A model generated the notes under the pieces. The model saw only the letters and a list, made by a program, of their open reading frames with translations. It did no database searches and was not told where the DNA came from. Below are positions 10,084 through 19,534 of a stretch of 64,000 nt of DNA, one piece after another (the stretch's first letter is position 1; every line of letters starts with the position of its first letter). Position numbers and translations under genes: made by a program. Source of the stretch: Acinetobacter genomosp. 15BJ (GTDB taxonomy: Bacteria; Pseudomonadota; Gammaproteobacteria; Pseudomonadales; Moraxellaceae); assembly GCF_000400715.1 (NCBI RefSeq), contig NZ_KE007345.1, positions 382,351 to 446,350 of the forward strand, in the 5' to 3' direction.

Positions 10084-10890
10084 TTAGCTCATTTCAGTCG
10101 GTAAACTAAAAACATATTCATTCATCAAATCTACGCCACATTCCAAAGTTTCAATCCAGTCTAGAAATTGATTGATCATCTCTTTACCAACAAAAGCGGT
10201 TCCATGTTGCGGCACAATCATGTCGATATCCATTTGACGAACCATATTGACCCATAAACGAATCACCTTATTGGAACACATATACCGTTGATGGAAACCT
10301 TTCATCTTTTTGATATGTGTTTCAAAATCTGTAATCGGTAGGCTTGCATCGTCAACGATCGAAGCCCCCATATCCCCAGAAAATAGGATTTTGGCAGTTG
10401 GATCATAAAACTGGAAATTACCAACGGAATGCAGGAAATGTGCAGGCACTGCAACAATCACAGACTCTCCCAAAGGAATAATTTGCCCTGTATCGGACAG
10501 TTCAATCAGACGCTCTTCCCAATTCCCCTTCATACGCTCACTCATAAAAGCAGAGTTAAGATGCGGTAAAAAGCGCGCCCACAGCTTAGAAGCCACTACT
10601 TTGGCATCGGTATAGACTAACCAACGCGGCATTGAGGTAATAATGTCAGGGTCTTGATGCGAGGCCATTACATAGTCGAGATTTTTCAGTTTGGTATAAC
10701 GGTTGAGTTCCATGGTTAAAGGAACATAAGTGAGATCACCACCAGGATCCAAAACCGCTGCACGTTCATGATCAATAATTAAAAATTGATTAGCCTGAAT
10801 ACCTTCGCCTTTAACCAAACTGGTAAAACTAATGCATTTATGTGTACCATTATCAAACAGTATTTGCGATGTTGTCCGCTCAAAACTCAT
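10084..10890 (-). CDS. Oxygen-binding di-iron protein, metallo-beta-lactamase fold (ODP/flavodiiron-like)
   Basis: 268 residues, MBL fold. Ligand-like positions are SHQDPD near residue 80, PAHFLH near 145, SGDMG near 165 and PQHG near 220. This resembles the di-iron domain of flavodiiron proteins, but no flavodoxin domain follows. In the first motif (HxExDH in the family) the Glu is Asp and the last His is Ile, a variation seen in oxygen-binding, non-reducing ODP proteins. It may sense or bind O2 or NO rather than act as a reductase. I chose the ATG at 10890; a GTG two codons upstream is possible. It stands alone between the YkgJ remnant and the manganese exporter. Confidence 0.75.
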   Translation of the reverse strand: MSFERTTSQILFDNGTHKCISFTSLVKGEGIQANQFLIIDHERAAVLDPGGDLTYVPLTMELNRYTKLKNLDYVMASHQDPDIITSMPRWLVYTDAKVVASKLWARFLPHLNSAFMSERMKGNWEERLIELSDTGQIIPLGESVIVAVPAHFLHSVGNFQFYDPTAKILFSGDMGASIVDDASLPITDFETHIKKMKGFHQRYMCSNKVIRLWVNMVRQMDIDMIVPQHGTAFVGKEMINQFLDWIETLECGVDLMNEYVFSLPTEMS

Positions 10891-11005
10891 AACCACCCCA
10901 GAAAAATTCTTTAAATATGAAATATTTTAATTCCATAATAAAATAATGGGATTTAGTTCATGTTTCAATCAGATATTGGACTTTTATCATAATTTATAAG
11001 AAAAA

Positions 11006-11026
11006 GCCCATCACATTTGGATGGGC
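11006..11026 (-). terminator. Rho-independent terminator of the GDT1-family gene
   Basis: On the minus strand GCCCATC, 7-nt loop, GATGGGC, then a T run, ~27 bp after the stop. Confidence 0.85.
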
Positions 11027-11052
11027 CATTACTGATTTTAAATTCAAACGAC

Positions 11053-11628
11053 TTAGAAAAAGTAATGCTGTACTAGTGTTGAAACACCCACAATCAAGAA
11101 AATCGCGGCACCAATTTTATGAATTAATGAAATCGGCAATTTATCCGCCAGCTTATTGCCAATAAATACCGCAGGGGCATTGGCAAGCATCATCCCAAAT
11201 GTGGTGCCTAGCATCACCCAGAACACACTGTCAAAACGTGCCGCTAAAGCAACTGTTGCAATCTGGGTTTTATCACCAATTTCAGCCAAGAAGAATAAGA
11301 TGAAGGTGGCACCAAACACCCCGAATTTCTGCCATTTATTGATATTTTCAGTTTCATCCCCCAGTTCATCTGGAATCAGCATCCAGATCGCCATCCCGAT
11401 GAAACCAAGCGCAAGAATCCATAATAGAATTTCAGGGCTGAGTACGGTGGTAATCCATTGTCCCAAGACAGCAGAAATACCATGATTAATCGTGGTTGCT
11501 AATAGAATGGCAATTAAAATCGGAATTGGTTTACGGAAACGTGCTGCAAGCAAGAGTGCGAGCAATTGTGTTTTATCACCCATTTCAGCAAGGGCAACAA
11601 TTGAAGTGGAAATGAGAAATTCATACAT
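11053..11628 (-). CDS. TMEM165/GDT1 (UPF0016) family Mn2+ exporter
   Basis: 191 residues with about six membrane helices in two homologous halves, each carrying the signature ExGDK(T/S): AEMGDKTQLLALLLAARF near residue 16 and AEIGDKTQIATVALAARF near residue 115. Family members move Mn2+ (and Ca2+) out of the cytoplasm; bacterial members include the MneA type. The gene is preceded by a yybP-ykoY manganese riboswitch, which supports a role in Mn2+ homeostasis independently of protein family. The ATG at 11628 lies just after the riboswitch expression platform. Confidence 0.92.
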   Translation of the reverse strand: MYEFLISTSIVALAEMGDKTQLLALLLAARFRKPIPILIAILLATTINHGISAVLGQWITTVLSPEILLWILALGFIGMAIWMLIPDELGDETENINKWQKFGVFGATFILFFLAEIGDKTQIATVALAARFDSVFWVMLGTTFGMMLANAPAVFIGNKLADKLPISLIHKIGAAIFLIVGVSTLVQHYFF

Positions 11629-11640
11629 AGTTGAATGCTC

Positions 11641-11845
11641 TGGCTAGCAAAATATACCGATGACCTACCCCTCCTGCTAGCCAAAATCAAATAGATTGAT
11701 GCAGAGTGGTAAATCAAAGGTCTTGCCAACAAAAGCACAGCTGAGAAGCTGTTCTTGGTTCTTTGCTATGATGACCATGTTCAGTTGAACAATTATGTTG
11801 ATCATCACCTCTTTACTTTGCGTAAAGAGCGGCTACTCCCCAATG
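11641..11845 (-). promoter_or_regulatory. yybP-ykoY manganese riboswitch
   Basis: The leader (minus strand) begins with the conserved GGGGAGTAGCC (complement 11831-11842). Next come an AT-rich stem CTCTTTACGCAAAGTAAAGAG, a GTCATCAT-containing arm, and GCAAGACCTTTG. This is the layout of the Mn2+-sensing yybP-ykoY aptamer. A hairpin closed by GGCTAGCA/TGCTAGCC (11641-11682), enclosing an AGGAGGGG tract just before the start codon, is a likely expression platform. The gene it precedes is a known regulon type for this riboswitch. Exact boundaries are approximate. Confidence 0.85.
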
Positions 11846-11887
11846 AAGTGACTTCATTCTATCAAACAATAAAATGGTTTTAAATCA

Positions 11888-12175
11888 CTAAAACCAAAAT
11901 TTTTGGTAACTCCACACCAACACCCGTAAAAAACCCAACAAAAAGGCCAAATAGGCACTTAGCCCCAAAAACCCAAAGCTACCCCAGCCACTCGCTCCGC
12001 CCACATCTTGGGCTTGATATTCCATCGCCATGACGACAGTCGCAAGCAGCACTTCAAACCCCATGACCACATACATCACCCAATCCCATGGAAAATGTAA
12101 GAAGCTAACCCACAAGCCCATCGCCACAAAAACAATCAGTAATAAAGGCAGCATCACCCGATAAATCACCAACAT
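11888..12175 (-). CDS. Small hypothetical membrane protein
   Basis: 95 residues with three hydrophobic segments (about residues 4-24, 30-50 and 66-88) separated by short polar loops, and an aromatic-rich C-terminus. No family recognised. The start at 12175 follows GGAG; an 18-bp longer form is possible. It lies upstream of the Mn riboswitch/exporter gene on the same strand, but the riboswitch leader separates them, so a shared function is not implied. Confidence 0.6.
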   Translation of the reverse strand: MLVIYRVMLPLLLIVFVAMGLWVSFLHFPWDWVMYVVMGFEVLLATVVMAMEYQAQDVGGASGWGSFGFLGLSAYLAFLLGFLRVLVWSYQKFWF

Positions 12176-12256
12176 CCCTGCTCCTTCAAGCAATGAAAAT
12201 TTATTCTCAGTTCAACATAACATAGATATATTCATATTTTATTCAGCCTAAAAATA

Positions 12257-12282
12257 GAAAACCTCGCTTCAGCGAGGTTTTC
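12257..12282 (-). terminator. Rho-independent terminator of aceEF
   Basis: GAAAACCTCGCT, 2-nt loop, AGCGAGGTTTTC immediately after the aceF stop. Confidence 0.9.
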
Positions 12283-12297
12283 TAAGTGCAAAAACAA

Positions 12298-14250
12298 TTA
12301 GAGCAATAAGCTACGAATATCTTTTAACAACTTAGTCAGCTTATTGGTAAAACGTGCTGCATCTGCACCATTAATCACACGGTGGTCATAAGACAATGAC
12401 AACGGCAACATTAAGCGCGGATCAAAGTCTTTACCATTCCACACAGGTTGCATCGTGGCAGGTGAGATACCTAAAATCGCCACTTGTGGCCAGTTCACCA
12501 ATGGTGTGAATGCTGTTCCACCGATACTGCCTAGGCTGGTAATGGTAAAGTTGGCACCTTGTAGATCTTTCGGTGACAATTTACGATCACGGGCTTTTTG
12601 GCTGAGTTCAGCCAATTCTGCTGCAATCTGCTTAATTGATTTTTGGTCAGGGTTACGCAATACAGGCACTGTTAAGCCATCTGGGGTCGCAACTGCAATA
12701 CCCATATGAATTTCGTTACGCAACAACACTGCCTTCTGATCATCGGCCAAATGCCCAGCAAAATACGGCTCTTCCTTCAGCAAGTGTGCAACCGCTTTGG
12801 CAATAAAGGCCAAAATAGTTAAGCTCAAACCTTGCTTTTTAAAACCATCTTTCAGTTCGCCACGCCATGCTTCGAGTTCAGTAATGTCCGCTAAATCGAA
12901 TTGTGTCACTTGTGGAATGAAATTGTTCAATGACAATTGCGGTACAGACACTTGCTGTAAACGCGTCATCGCTTTCACTTCACCACCACCAAATGCATTA
13001 AAGTCTGGCAACTTAGGTAAGCCTGAAGCCACTGGAGCGGCTTGAGAGGTCGATGCAGCCTGTAGTGCAGTCAAACGTGTTTTCACATAGGCAAAAACAT
13101 CGTCCTTCATCACACGGCCATGTTCACCAGATGCTTTCACCTGTCCAAGAACCACACCTAACTCGCGTGCCAGTTTTCGTACAGCTGGACCAGCATAGAC
13201 TTTGGCATTGTCAGCTTCTTGCTGTTTGGTCAACTTCTCAGCTTGCGCTGACGCACTCGGTGCCGCCTGTGGTTTTACTGCTGCAGCTTGAGTAGCAGGC
13301 GTAGCCGCTGGTTGAACTTTTGACGCTGCTGCTGGTGCAGCGGCCGAGCCACTCACTTCAATCGTTGCCAAAGCCATGCCTTGACGAACTTCTTGATTGG
13401 CAGAGACATGAATTGCTTTCACAATACCTGCAACTGAGCTCGGCACTTCAACCGAAGCCTTATCTGACTCAACCACGCATAAGCTTTGTTGAGCTTCAAC
13501 GCGATCACCCACATTGACTAGAATTTCTGAAACAAGTGCTTTTTCTACACCTAGATCAGGTACTTCAATTTCAACATTACCTGTTGAGGTATGAGTTGCA
13601 GCTGGTGCTTCTGTTGTTGCTACTGGCACTTCTGTTTGAGCTGGAGCTGCTTGCGGTTCAGATGGCGTTGCAGCGCTCGCGGTCTTGACCTGAATCAATA
13701 CCACGCCTTCTTTAATGCTATCGCCTTCTTTGATTTGAATGGCTTCGACAACACCCGCAACAGAGCTTGGTACTTCTACCGTCGCTTTGTCTGATTCAAC
13801 CACTACAATACTTTGTTCTGGTTCAATCTGATCGCCGACTTTCACCAACACTTCTGCAACCAACGCTTTTTCTACACCAATATCTGGAACTTTTACATCC
13901 ACAATCTGGCTTGCTGTCGCTGTTGGAACAGCAGGTTGCGCTTTTATTTCAGCTTCTACAGGTTTTGCTTCTGCTTTTGGCGCTTCCGCTTTCGGTGCTT
14001 CCTTTGCAGGGGCCTCTTCAGCGGTTTCAGACTCAAGCTCGATCAAGGCCACACCTTCAGTGACCTCATCGCCTTGCTGTACCAGAATACTTTTCACGAT
14101 CCCTGCCGCAGTACTTGGTACTTCTACCGTTGCCTTATCTGATTCTAAAACTAGAAGGCTATCGTCAACTGCAACATGGTCGCCCACTTTGACCAAGATT
14201 TCTGCAACGAGAGCTTTATCTACGCCAATATCAGGTGCTTGGATTTGCAT
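12298..14250 (-). CDS. aceF: Pyruvate dehydrogenase complex E2, dihydrolipoamide acetyltransferase
   Basis: 650 residues. Transfers the acetyl group from E1 to CoA through swinging lipoyl arms. Three lipoyl domains at about residues 1-75, 118-195 and 225-300 each carry the ESDKA lipoylation motif (first Lys at 39). They are joined by Ala/Pro/Glu-rich linkers. An E3/E1-binding domain (VYAGPAVRKLARELGV, about 350-390) and the CAT domain follow, with the C-terminal SYDHRVINGADAARF active-site His motif. The three-lipoyl layout matches gamma-proteobacterial E2. It begins 2 bp after aceE, with which it is co-transcribed. The low-complexity linkers generate many long spurious opposite-strand frames. 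Confidence 0.97.
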   Translation of the reverse strand: MQIQAPDIGVDKALVAEILVKVGDHVAVDDSLLVLESDKATVEVPSTAAGIVKSILVQQGDEVTEGVALIELESETAEEAPAKEAPKAEAPKAEAKPVEAEIKAQPAVPTATASQIVDVKVPDIGVEKALVAEVLVKVGDQIEPEQSIVVVESDKATVEVPSSVAGVVEAIQIKEGDSIKEGVVLIQVKTASAATPSEPQAAPAQTEVPVATTEAPAATHTSTGNVEIEVPDLGVEKALVSEILVNVGDRVEAQQSLCVVESDKASVEVPSSVAGIVKAIHVSANQEVRQGMALATIEVSGSAAAPAAASKVQPAATPATQAAAVKPQAAPSASAQAEKLTKQQEADNAKVYAGPAVRKLARELGVVLGQVKASGEHGRVMKDDVFAYVKTRLTALQAASTSQAAPVASGLPKLPDFNAFGGGEVKAMTRLQQVSVPQLSLNNFIPQVTQFDLADITELEAWRGELKDGFKKQGLSLTILAFIAKAVAHLLKEEPYFAGHLADDQKAVLLRNEIHMGIAVATPDGLTVPVLRNPDQKSIKQIAAELAELSQKARDRKLSPKDLQGANFTITSLGSIGGTAFTPLVNWPQVAILGISPATMQPVWNGKDFDPRLMLPLSLSYDHRVINGADAARFTNKLTKLLKDIRSLLL

Positions 14251-14252
14251 GA

Positions 14253-16970
14253 TTATTTCCCCTCACCTGTTTGCGTTTCATTGTATTCAGCAACGGCCTG
14301 AACTTCCGGATGCGCTTGTGGAGCCCATGCCACTGGACGGTCAGTATCTAGCTCAAAGTTAGAAATTGCATCTTTAACTAAACGAGCATCCACTTCACCT
14401 TCATCCGCTAATTTTTTCAAAGTCGCAACCACGATATGCGCAGCATCAACACCAAAGAAACTACGCAAGTTCGCACGTGTATCTGAACGGCCATAACCAT
14501 CTGTACCTAATGCAACAAATGGACGACCATCCGGAAGATATGCACGAATTTGTTCGCTGTACGCACGCATATGGTCTGTCGCAGAAACGACCACACCTTC
14601 TGTGCCACGTAACTGTTTAGATACCCAAGATTCTTTCTCTTCTTCAGCAAGCGGGTGTAAGCGGTTGTATTCTTCACACGCCATACCATCACGAGACAAC
14701 TCATTGAAGCTTGTTACACTCCAAACGTTTGAATGGATTTGGTATTCATCACGTAAGATTTTCGCAGCTTTAATCACTTCACGAAGAATGACACCTGAGC
14801 CAAGTAATTGAACCGTTGCCTTTTCATCTTTTTCGAACAAGTACATACCACGTTTAATGCCTTCCTCAGCGCCTTCTGGCATTGCAGGATGCTCGTAGTT
14901 TTCGTTCATTACGGTTAAGTAATAGAACACTCGCTCTTGGTTCACATACATCCGCTGTAAACCGTCATGTACGATCACAGCCAATTCATAACCAAAACAT
15001 GGATCATAAGATACACAGTTTGGAATTGTGTTCGCCAAGATATGTGAATGACCATCTTGGTGCTGTAAACCTTCACCGTTCAATGTGGTACGGCCAGCAG
15101 TCGCACCGAGTAAGAAACCTTGTGCTTGTGCATCACCAGCAGCCCATGCAATGTCACCAATACGTTGGAAACCGAACATTGAGTAGTACATGTACATTGG
15201 AATCATTGGCAAGTTATTGGTTGAATAACTAGTTGCCAACGCAGCCCATGCACTCATCGCACCTGCTTCGTTAATTCCTTCTTGCAGCATGTGACCGTCA
15301 CTTGCTTCACGGTAATGCATTAACTGTTCTTGGTCTTCTGGGGTATATTTTTGACCATGAGCGGCATAAATACCAAGCTGACGGAACATCCCTTCCAAAC
15401 CAAAAGTACGTGCTTCGTCTGGCACGATTGGTACGACGCGGTCTTTAATGGCTTTTTCTTTAAGTAAAGCAGCAATTAAACGAACCATTAGCATTGTGGT
15501 CGATTGTTCTTTACCACCTGAACCATTTAATACAGCATCAAATACAGAGAGTTCAGGAATCGCTAAAGTTTCACTCTCACGACGACGTGCTGGTAGGTAA
15601 CCACCTAATGCTTCACGACGCGCCTTCATGTACTTCATTTCTGGAGAGTTTTCACTTGGGCGATAGAATGGGAGGTCTTCTAACTTATCATCTGTAAATG
15701 GCAGGTTAAAACGGTCACGTACATATTTCAAAGAGTCGATCTGCATTTTTTTGATTTGGTGCGTTTTGTTCACCGCTTCAATTTCCTCAGACAGACCGTA
15801 ACCTTTAACCGTTTTCGCAAGAATAACGGTTGGTTGACCTTTGGCTTTCATTGCTTCTGCATAGGCAGCAAAAACTTTGTACGGGTCATGACCACCACGG
15901 TTAAGATTATCGATGTCTTCATCACTTAAATCTTTGACCAGTTCCGCAGCTTCTGGGTACTTGCCAAAGAATTTCTCACGTGTATATGCACCACCTTTCA
16001 CTTGATAGCGCTGGTACTCACCATCAACTGTTTCGTCCATGACCGCTTTTAAAGCGCCTGAAGTATCTTGAGCAAGCAGTGGATCCCAATGACGACCCCA
16101 TACCACTTTAATGACACGCCAGCCCGCACCACGGAATAAAGATTCTAATTCTTGAATAATTTTACCGTTACCACGTACAGGACCATCGAGACGCTGTAAG
16201 TTACAGTTCACGACCCAAATGAGGTTATCAAGCTTTTCACGACCAGCAAGTGAAATTGCACCTGTACTTTCTGGCTCGTCCATCTCACCATCGCCAAGAT
16301 AAGCCCAGACTTTACGATCTTCTTCTTTGATCAAACCACGATTCATCAAATACTTTTGAATGTGTGCTTGGTAAATCGACATAATAGGACCCAAACCCAT
16401 CGATACGGTTGGGAACTGCCAGTAATCAGGCATTAAATAGGGATGCGGATAACTTGGAAGACCATTGCCACCTACTTCACGGCGGAAATTATTTAATTGA
16501 TCTTCAGTTAAACGCCCTTCCAAGAAAGAACGTGCATAAATACCAGGGGCACAATGACCTTGGTAATAAATCATGTCGCCGCCGAAATTATTTGAGGCAG
16601 CACGGAAGAAATGGTTAAAGCCCACATCATACAAAGTTGCAGATGATGCGAAACTTGCAAGGTGACCACCCAAATCGTCGCCCGTTTTATTGGCACGCAA
16701 CACCATTGCCAATGCATTCCAGCGAATCAAGGCACGGATACGGCGTTCCATATCCTGGTCGCCAGGCATCGCTGGTTGTTCTTCAACTGAAATGGTGTTG
16801 AGGTAAGGTGTATTTAAGCGCTGGATTGGCACATGTTTCGCAATTGCCCGTTGATAGAGTTTTTCTAGTAAGAAGGCAGCACGTTCCGTGCCCATATGTT
16901 GTAATACTGAATCAAATGCTTCTTGCCATTCTTGGGTTTCTTGCGCGTCAGAGTCGCCATAAAACGCCAT
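14253..16970 (-). CDS. aceE: Pyruvate dehydrogenase E1 component (homodimeric type)
   Basis: 905 residues. The thiamine-diphosphate enzyme decarboxylates pyruvate and acetylates the E2 lipoyl groups. The ThDP/Mg-binding motif GDGEMDEPES lies near residue 230, followed by NCNLQRLDGPVRGN. The single-chain ~900-residue form is the gamma-proteobacterial homodimeric E1. The ATG at 16970 (MAFYGDSDAQET) follows AAGGTGAATTGT; an upstream in-frame extension lacks family similarity. No pdhR-like regulator lies next to the operon. Confidence 0.97.
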   Translation of the reverse strand: MAFYGDSDAQETQEWQEAFDSVLQHMGTERAAFLLEKLYQRAIAKHVPIQRLNTPYLNTISVEEQPAMPGDQDMERRIRALIRWNALAMVLRANKTGDDLGGHLASFASSATLYDVGFNHFFRAASNNFGGDMIYYQGHCAPGIYARSFLEGRLTEDQLNNFRREVGGNGLPSYPHPYLMPDYWQFPTVSMGLGPIMSIYQAHIQKYLMNRGLIKEEDRKVWAYLGDGEMDEPESTGAISLAGREKLDNLIWVVNCNLQRLDGPVRGNGKIIQELESLFRGAGWRVIKVVWGRHWDPLLAQDTSGALKAVMDETVDGEYQRYQVKGGAYTREKFFGKYPEAAELVKDLSDEDIDNLNRGGHDPYKVFAAYAEAMKAKGQPTVILAKTVKGYGLSEEIEAVNKTHQIKKMQIDSLKYVRDRFNLPFTDDKLEDLPFYRPSENSPEMKYMKARREALGGYLPARRRESETLAIPELSVFDAVLNGSGGKEQSTTMLMVRLIAALLKEKAIKDRVVPIVPDEARTFGLEGMFRQLGIYAAHGQKYTPEDQEQLMHYREASDGHMLQEGINEAGAMSAWAALATSYSTNNLPMIPMYMYYSMFGFQRIGDIAWAAGDAQAQGFLLGATAGRTTLNGEGLQHQDGHSHILANTIPNCVSYDPCFGYELAVIVHDGLQRMYVNQERVFYYLTVMNENYEHPAMPEGAEEGIKRGMYLFEKDEKATVQLLGSGVILREVIKAAKILRDEYQIHSNVWSVTSFNELSRDGMACEEYNRLHPLAEEEKESWVSKQLRGTEGVVVSATDHMRAYSEQIRAYLPDGRPFVALGTDGYGRSDTRANLRSFFGVDAAHIVVATLKKLADEGEVDARLVKDAISNFELDTDRPVAWAPQAHPEVQAVAEYNETQTGEGK

Positions 16971-17113
16971 ACAATTCACCTTTTCCCTTAAGTTATTTGT
17001 CGACCCTATTTTTATCATGTTTTGCTGTGATAGAACTATTGCCCCAGATGAATGCAAAACGCCTTATTATTTTCTGACAAAATAGTCATTGACCTAAATG
17101 AAACAAAACACAT

Positions 17114-17142
17114 AAAAAATCGCCAATAAAGGCGATTTTTTT
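17114..17142 (-). terminator. Rho-independent terminator of the M23 peptidase gene
   Basis: AAAAATCGCC, AATAAA loop, GGCGATTTTT, 33 bp beyond the stop. Confidence 0.88.
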
Positions 17143-17174
17143 GAATATTTATATACAACTGTTAACAAATTACA

Positions 17175-17876
17175 TTAAGGCAACATTGCTAAGTAAGTTG
17201 ATGGATTTTTACGTTGACCATCTTTGACTACTTCAAAATGTAAATGTGGGCCCGTACAACGACCAGTACAACCCACATTGGCAATATGCTCACCTGCACT
17301 CACGCGATCACCTGCATTCACGATTAAACGTGATGCATGAGCATAACGGGTGATATAGCCATTGCCGTGATCAATCTCGACATACTGACCATAACCTGTG
17401 CCCCAACCTGACTTCGTCACCACACCAGGGCCAGTAGAATAGATTGGCGTACCAGAGGGTGCGGCAAGATCAACACCAGAATGATGACGTGTTGAGCCTA
17501 ATAAAGTGCGGTTACCCCAAGAAGAACTGACACGTCCTTCCTGTAATGGATGACTCACCAACCAAGAATAACCTGTATTTGCAGAGAATGACGGTGCGTT
17601 GTCTTGAGATGAGATCGCTGAACGACCATATTTCTTCTCAATCGTTGCATTGTTCAATTCAATGGTTTTTTCACGTAATTTAACTGACACATTCGATACG
17701 GCTGGCAGATCCATATCAGCAGAATGAGTATAAGAACCTTGAGCTAAGGTTTTTGATAATTGCTCTAAGCGGTCATCACCTGTGGCTTGACCAATGTTCT
17801 GATAATCTGCGAAAGCAACCGAAGCAGCTGAAGCAGCCAACGAAAATGCGAGTAAAATACGACGCGTATGATGCAT
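17175..17876 (-). CDS. Secreted M23-family peptidase (LytM domain)
   Basis: 233 residues. A signal peptide (MHHTRRILLAFSLAASAASVAFA) is followed by a ~90-residue linker and a C-terminal LytM domain (about 115-225). Zinc/catalytic motifs: HHSGVDLAAPSGTPI, DHGNGYITRYAHAS and GPHLHFEV. The HxxxD and HxH signatures are complete, so it is probably an active periplasmic peptidoglycan endopeptidase rather than an EnvC/NlpD-type activator. The ATG at 17876 is preceded by AAGAGG at good spacing. It is divergent from dciA. Confidence 0.9.
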   Translation of the reverse strand: MHHTRRILLAFSLAASAASVAFADYQNIGQATGDDRLEQLSKTLAQGSYTHSADMDLPAVSNVSVKLREKTIELNNATIEKKYGRSAISSQDNAPSFSANTGYSWLVSHPLQEGRVSSSWGNRTLLGSTRHHSGVDLAAPSGTPIYSTGPGVVTKSGWGTGYGQYVEIDHGNGYITRYAHASRLIVNAGDRVSAGEHIANVGCTGRCTGPHLHFEVVKDGQRKNPSTYLAMLP

Positions 17877-17981
17877 AAAAAACCTCTTGAAACCGTCCTT
17901 CAAACGTTCCTTTATCATCTGTTCCTTGATAACAGCTGAAGCAAACGCTTAAGATGGACACATCACCTCCGAGGAAGTTAT

Positions 17982-18422
17982 ATGTCTGACCCTAACAACG
18001 TTTTCCAACAGAAAGGACAACACATAAAAACTGGAAACTTAACGTTTCTGACGACGCAAGTCACACAATGGAAACAACTTACGAAAATTATTCAACCTTT
18101 ACTGCCCCAACCAGAGCAATGGCAGGTTGTTTGTTATCAACATGGCGTTTTGATCATAACGGGTGAGAATCAAGCAATGATTAGTCAACTCAGCTATTTA
18201 CAAAGCCACTATGTTGCGCAGTTAGCTCAGCTCGAAGGACTCAAGGAATTACGAAAAATTCAAGTTCGGTTAAGAAACAAAACAGTTGTCTCTCGTGAAC
18301 CCTCTCCCCCAACAAAAACACTAACATCAGAGACCCAAGAGCAATTGCGCAGCGCCGCTGAATATGTGAGCGACCCTAAGCTTAGCCAAGCTTTACTACG
18401 TTTGGCAAGCAATAAAAAGTAA
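17982..18422 (+). CDS. dciA: DciA-type replicative helicase loader (DUF721)
   Basis: 146 residues. The N-terminal ~100 residues fit the DUF721/DciA fold: a hydrophobic core with a WQVVCYQHGVLIITGENQAMISQLSYL segment, comparable to the 'L.i...s..a..qL' region of the family. A charged C-terminal tail is probably disordered. DciA loads DnaB in bacteria without DnaC. It is divergent from the M23 peptidase gene and convergent with lpxC; it sits near lpxC/secA in several proteobacteria. The assignment rests on family pattern and position. Confidence 0.75.
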   Translation: MSDPNNVFQQKGQHIKTGNLTFLTTQVTQWKQLTKIIQPLLPQPEQWQVVCYQHGVLIITGENQAMISQLSYLQSHYVAQLAQLEGLKELRKIQVRLRNKTVVSREPSPPTKTLTSETQEQLRSAAEYVSDPKLSQALLRLASNKK

Positions 18423-18520
18423 ACTGCATAGATTAAGTGTTGGAATACACACTAATTTTATGTGATGAAAATCTCAGATTCATTCGTTATAATATAACAT
18501 AGGCAATAAAAGACAATGAC

Positions 18521-19423
18521 TTATGTCACACTCACATAAGGAATTGGACAATCACTCTCGTTATTAAATGTTACAATTTCATAGCTGCTTGGATCGTTTT
18601 GAACATTGCGTAATAGCTGATTGTTCAGCGCATGCCCCGATTTATAGCCATCAAACTTGGCAATAATTTGATGTCCAAGCAAATATAAGTCTCCGACCGC
18701 ATCTAGAATTTTATGACGTACAAACTCGTCGGCAAAGCGCAAGCCTTCCTCATTGACTACACCCGTATCATCCACACCAATCGCATTTTCAAGGCTCGCA
18801 CCCAAAGCCAGATTATTGGCTTTTAAATAATCCAAATCTTTCATAAAGCCAAAAGTTCGCGCCTCACTAACTTCGTAGACGAAAGTTTCCGTCGAGAAAT
18901 CGATCGTAGCTGATTGATATTCTTTGGCAAAGGCAGGATGATCAAAATCGATAGTAAAGTTGAGCTGAAAGCCTGAATGTGGTGAAAAAATGGCTTTTTT
19001 GTCGTCGATTAAAGCCTCTACGGGCTTTAAAATGCGAATGAACTTCTTTGGCGCGTCTTGCTCCGCCAATTCACCTTGCATCAATAAATAAATAAAAGGC
19101 CCTGCACTGCCATCCATAATCGGTACTTCGGATGCAGAGACTTCAACTATCAGATTATCAATCCCCAGTCCTGCAATCGCACTCATGACATGCTCAATAG
19201 TGCCGACTTTGATATCTTCACGAACCAGATTCGAGCACATAAAGGCTTCTTGAATCAATAAAGCATTGGCTGGAAGGTCAATCGGGGGATTTAAGTCGAT
19301 ACGGCGAAAGACAATACCTCCATCAATATGATGTGGAACAAAATTAATCAGCACCTTTTGACCACTGTGCAGACCAATACCGCTCGCTTTCACCACACGT
19401 TTGAGAGTACGTTGTTTCAACAT
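18521..19423 (-). CDS. lpxC: UDP-3-O-acyl-N-acetylglucosamine deacetylase
   Basis: 300 residues. This Zn enzyme performs the committed step of lipid A synthesis. Visible motifs: the N-terminal [11 protein letters not shown], the [14 protein letters not shown] zinc His (near 78), SEARTFGF, and [14 protein letters not shown] with the conserved HKxxDxxGD (near 237-245). The position after ftsZ at the end of the division cluster is the usual one. In some Acinetobacter, loss of lpxC causes LOS deficiency and colistin resistance; here the gene looks intact. Confidence 0.97.
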   Translation of the reverse strand: MLKQRTLKRVVKASGIGLHSGQKVLINFVPHHIDGGIVFRRIDLNPPIDLPANALLIQEAFMCSNLVREDIKVGTIEHVMSAIAGLGIDNLIVEVSASEVPIMDGSAGPFIYLLMQGELAEQDAPKKFIRILKPVEALIDDKKAIFSPHSGFQLNFTIDFDHPAFAKEYQSATIDFSTETFVYEVSEARTFGFMKDLDYLKANNLALGASLENAIGVDDTGVVNEEGLRFADEFVRHKILDAVGDLYLLGHQIIAKFDGYKSGHALNNQLLRNVQNDPSSYEIVTFNNESDCPIPYVSVT

Positions 19424-19490
19424 GCCATACCAACTTCATTTGCAAAAACCGATATAACTTAGCATATTTTGCCATTTTAAAAAAATAAAA

Positions 19491-19514
19491 AAGGGGGTAA
19501 TTACTTACCCCCCT
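19491..19514 (-). terminator. Rho-independent terminator of ftsZ
   Basis: AGGGGGTAA, 4-nt loop, TTACCCCCCT, followed on the minus strand by T-rich sequence. It lies between ftsZ and lpxC, so lpxC probably has a separate promoter. Confidence 0.85.
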
Positions 19515-19534
19515 TCTCTAAACATATGATTTTA

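Noticed and set aside
12455..14362. Many long opposite-strand frames over aceF
   Set aside because: Ala/Pro/Val-rich lipoyl linkers lack stops on the other strand; the real aceF frame has full domain support.
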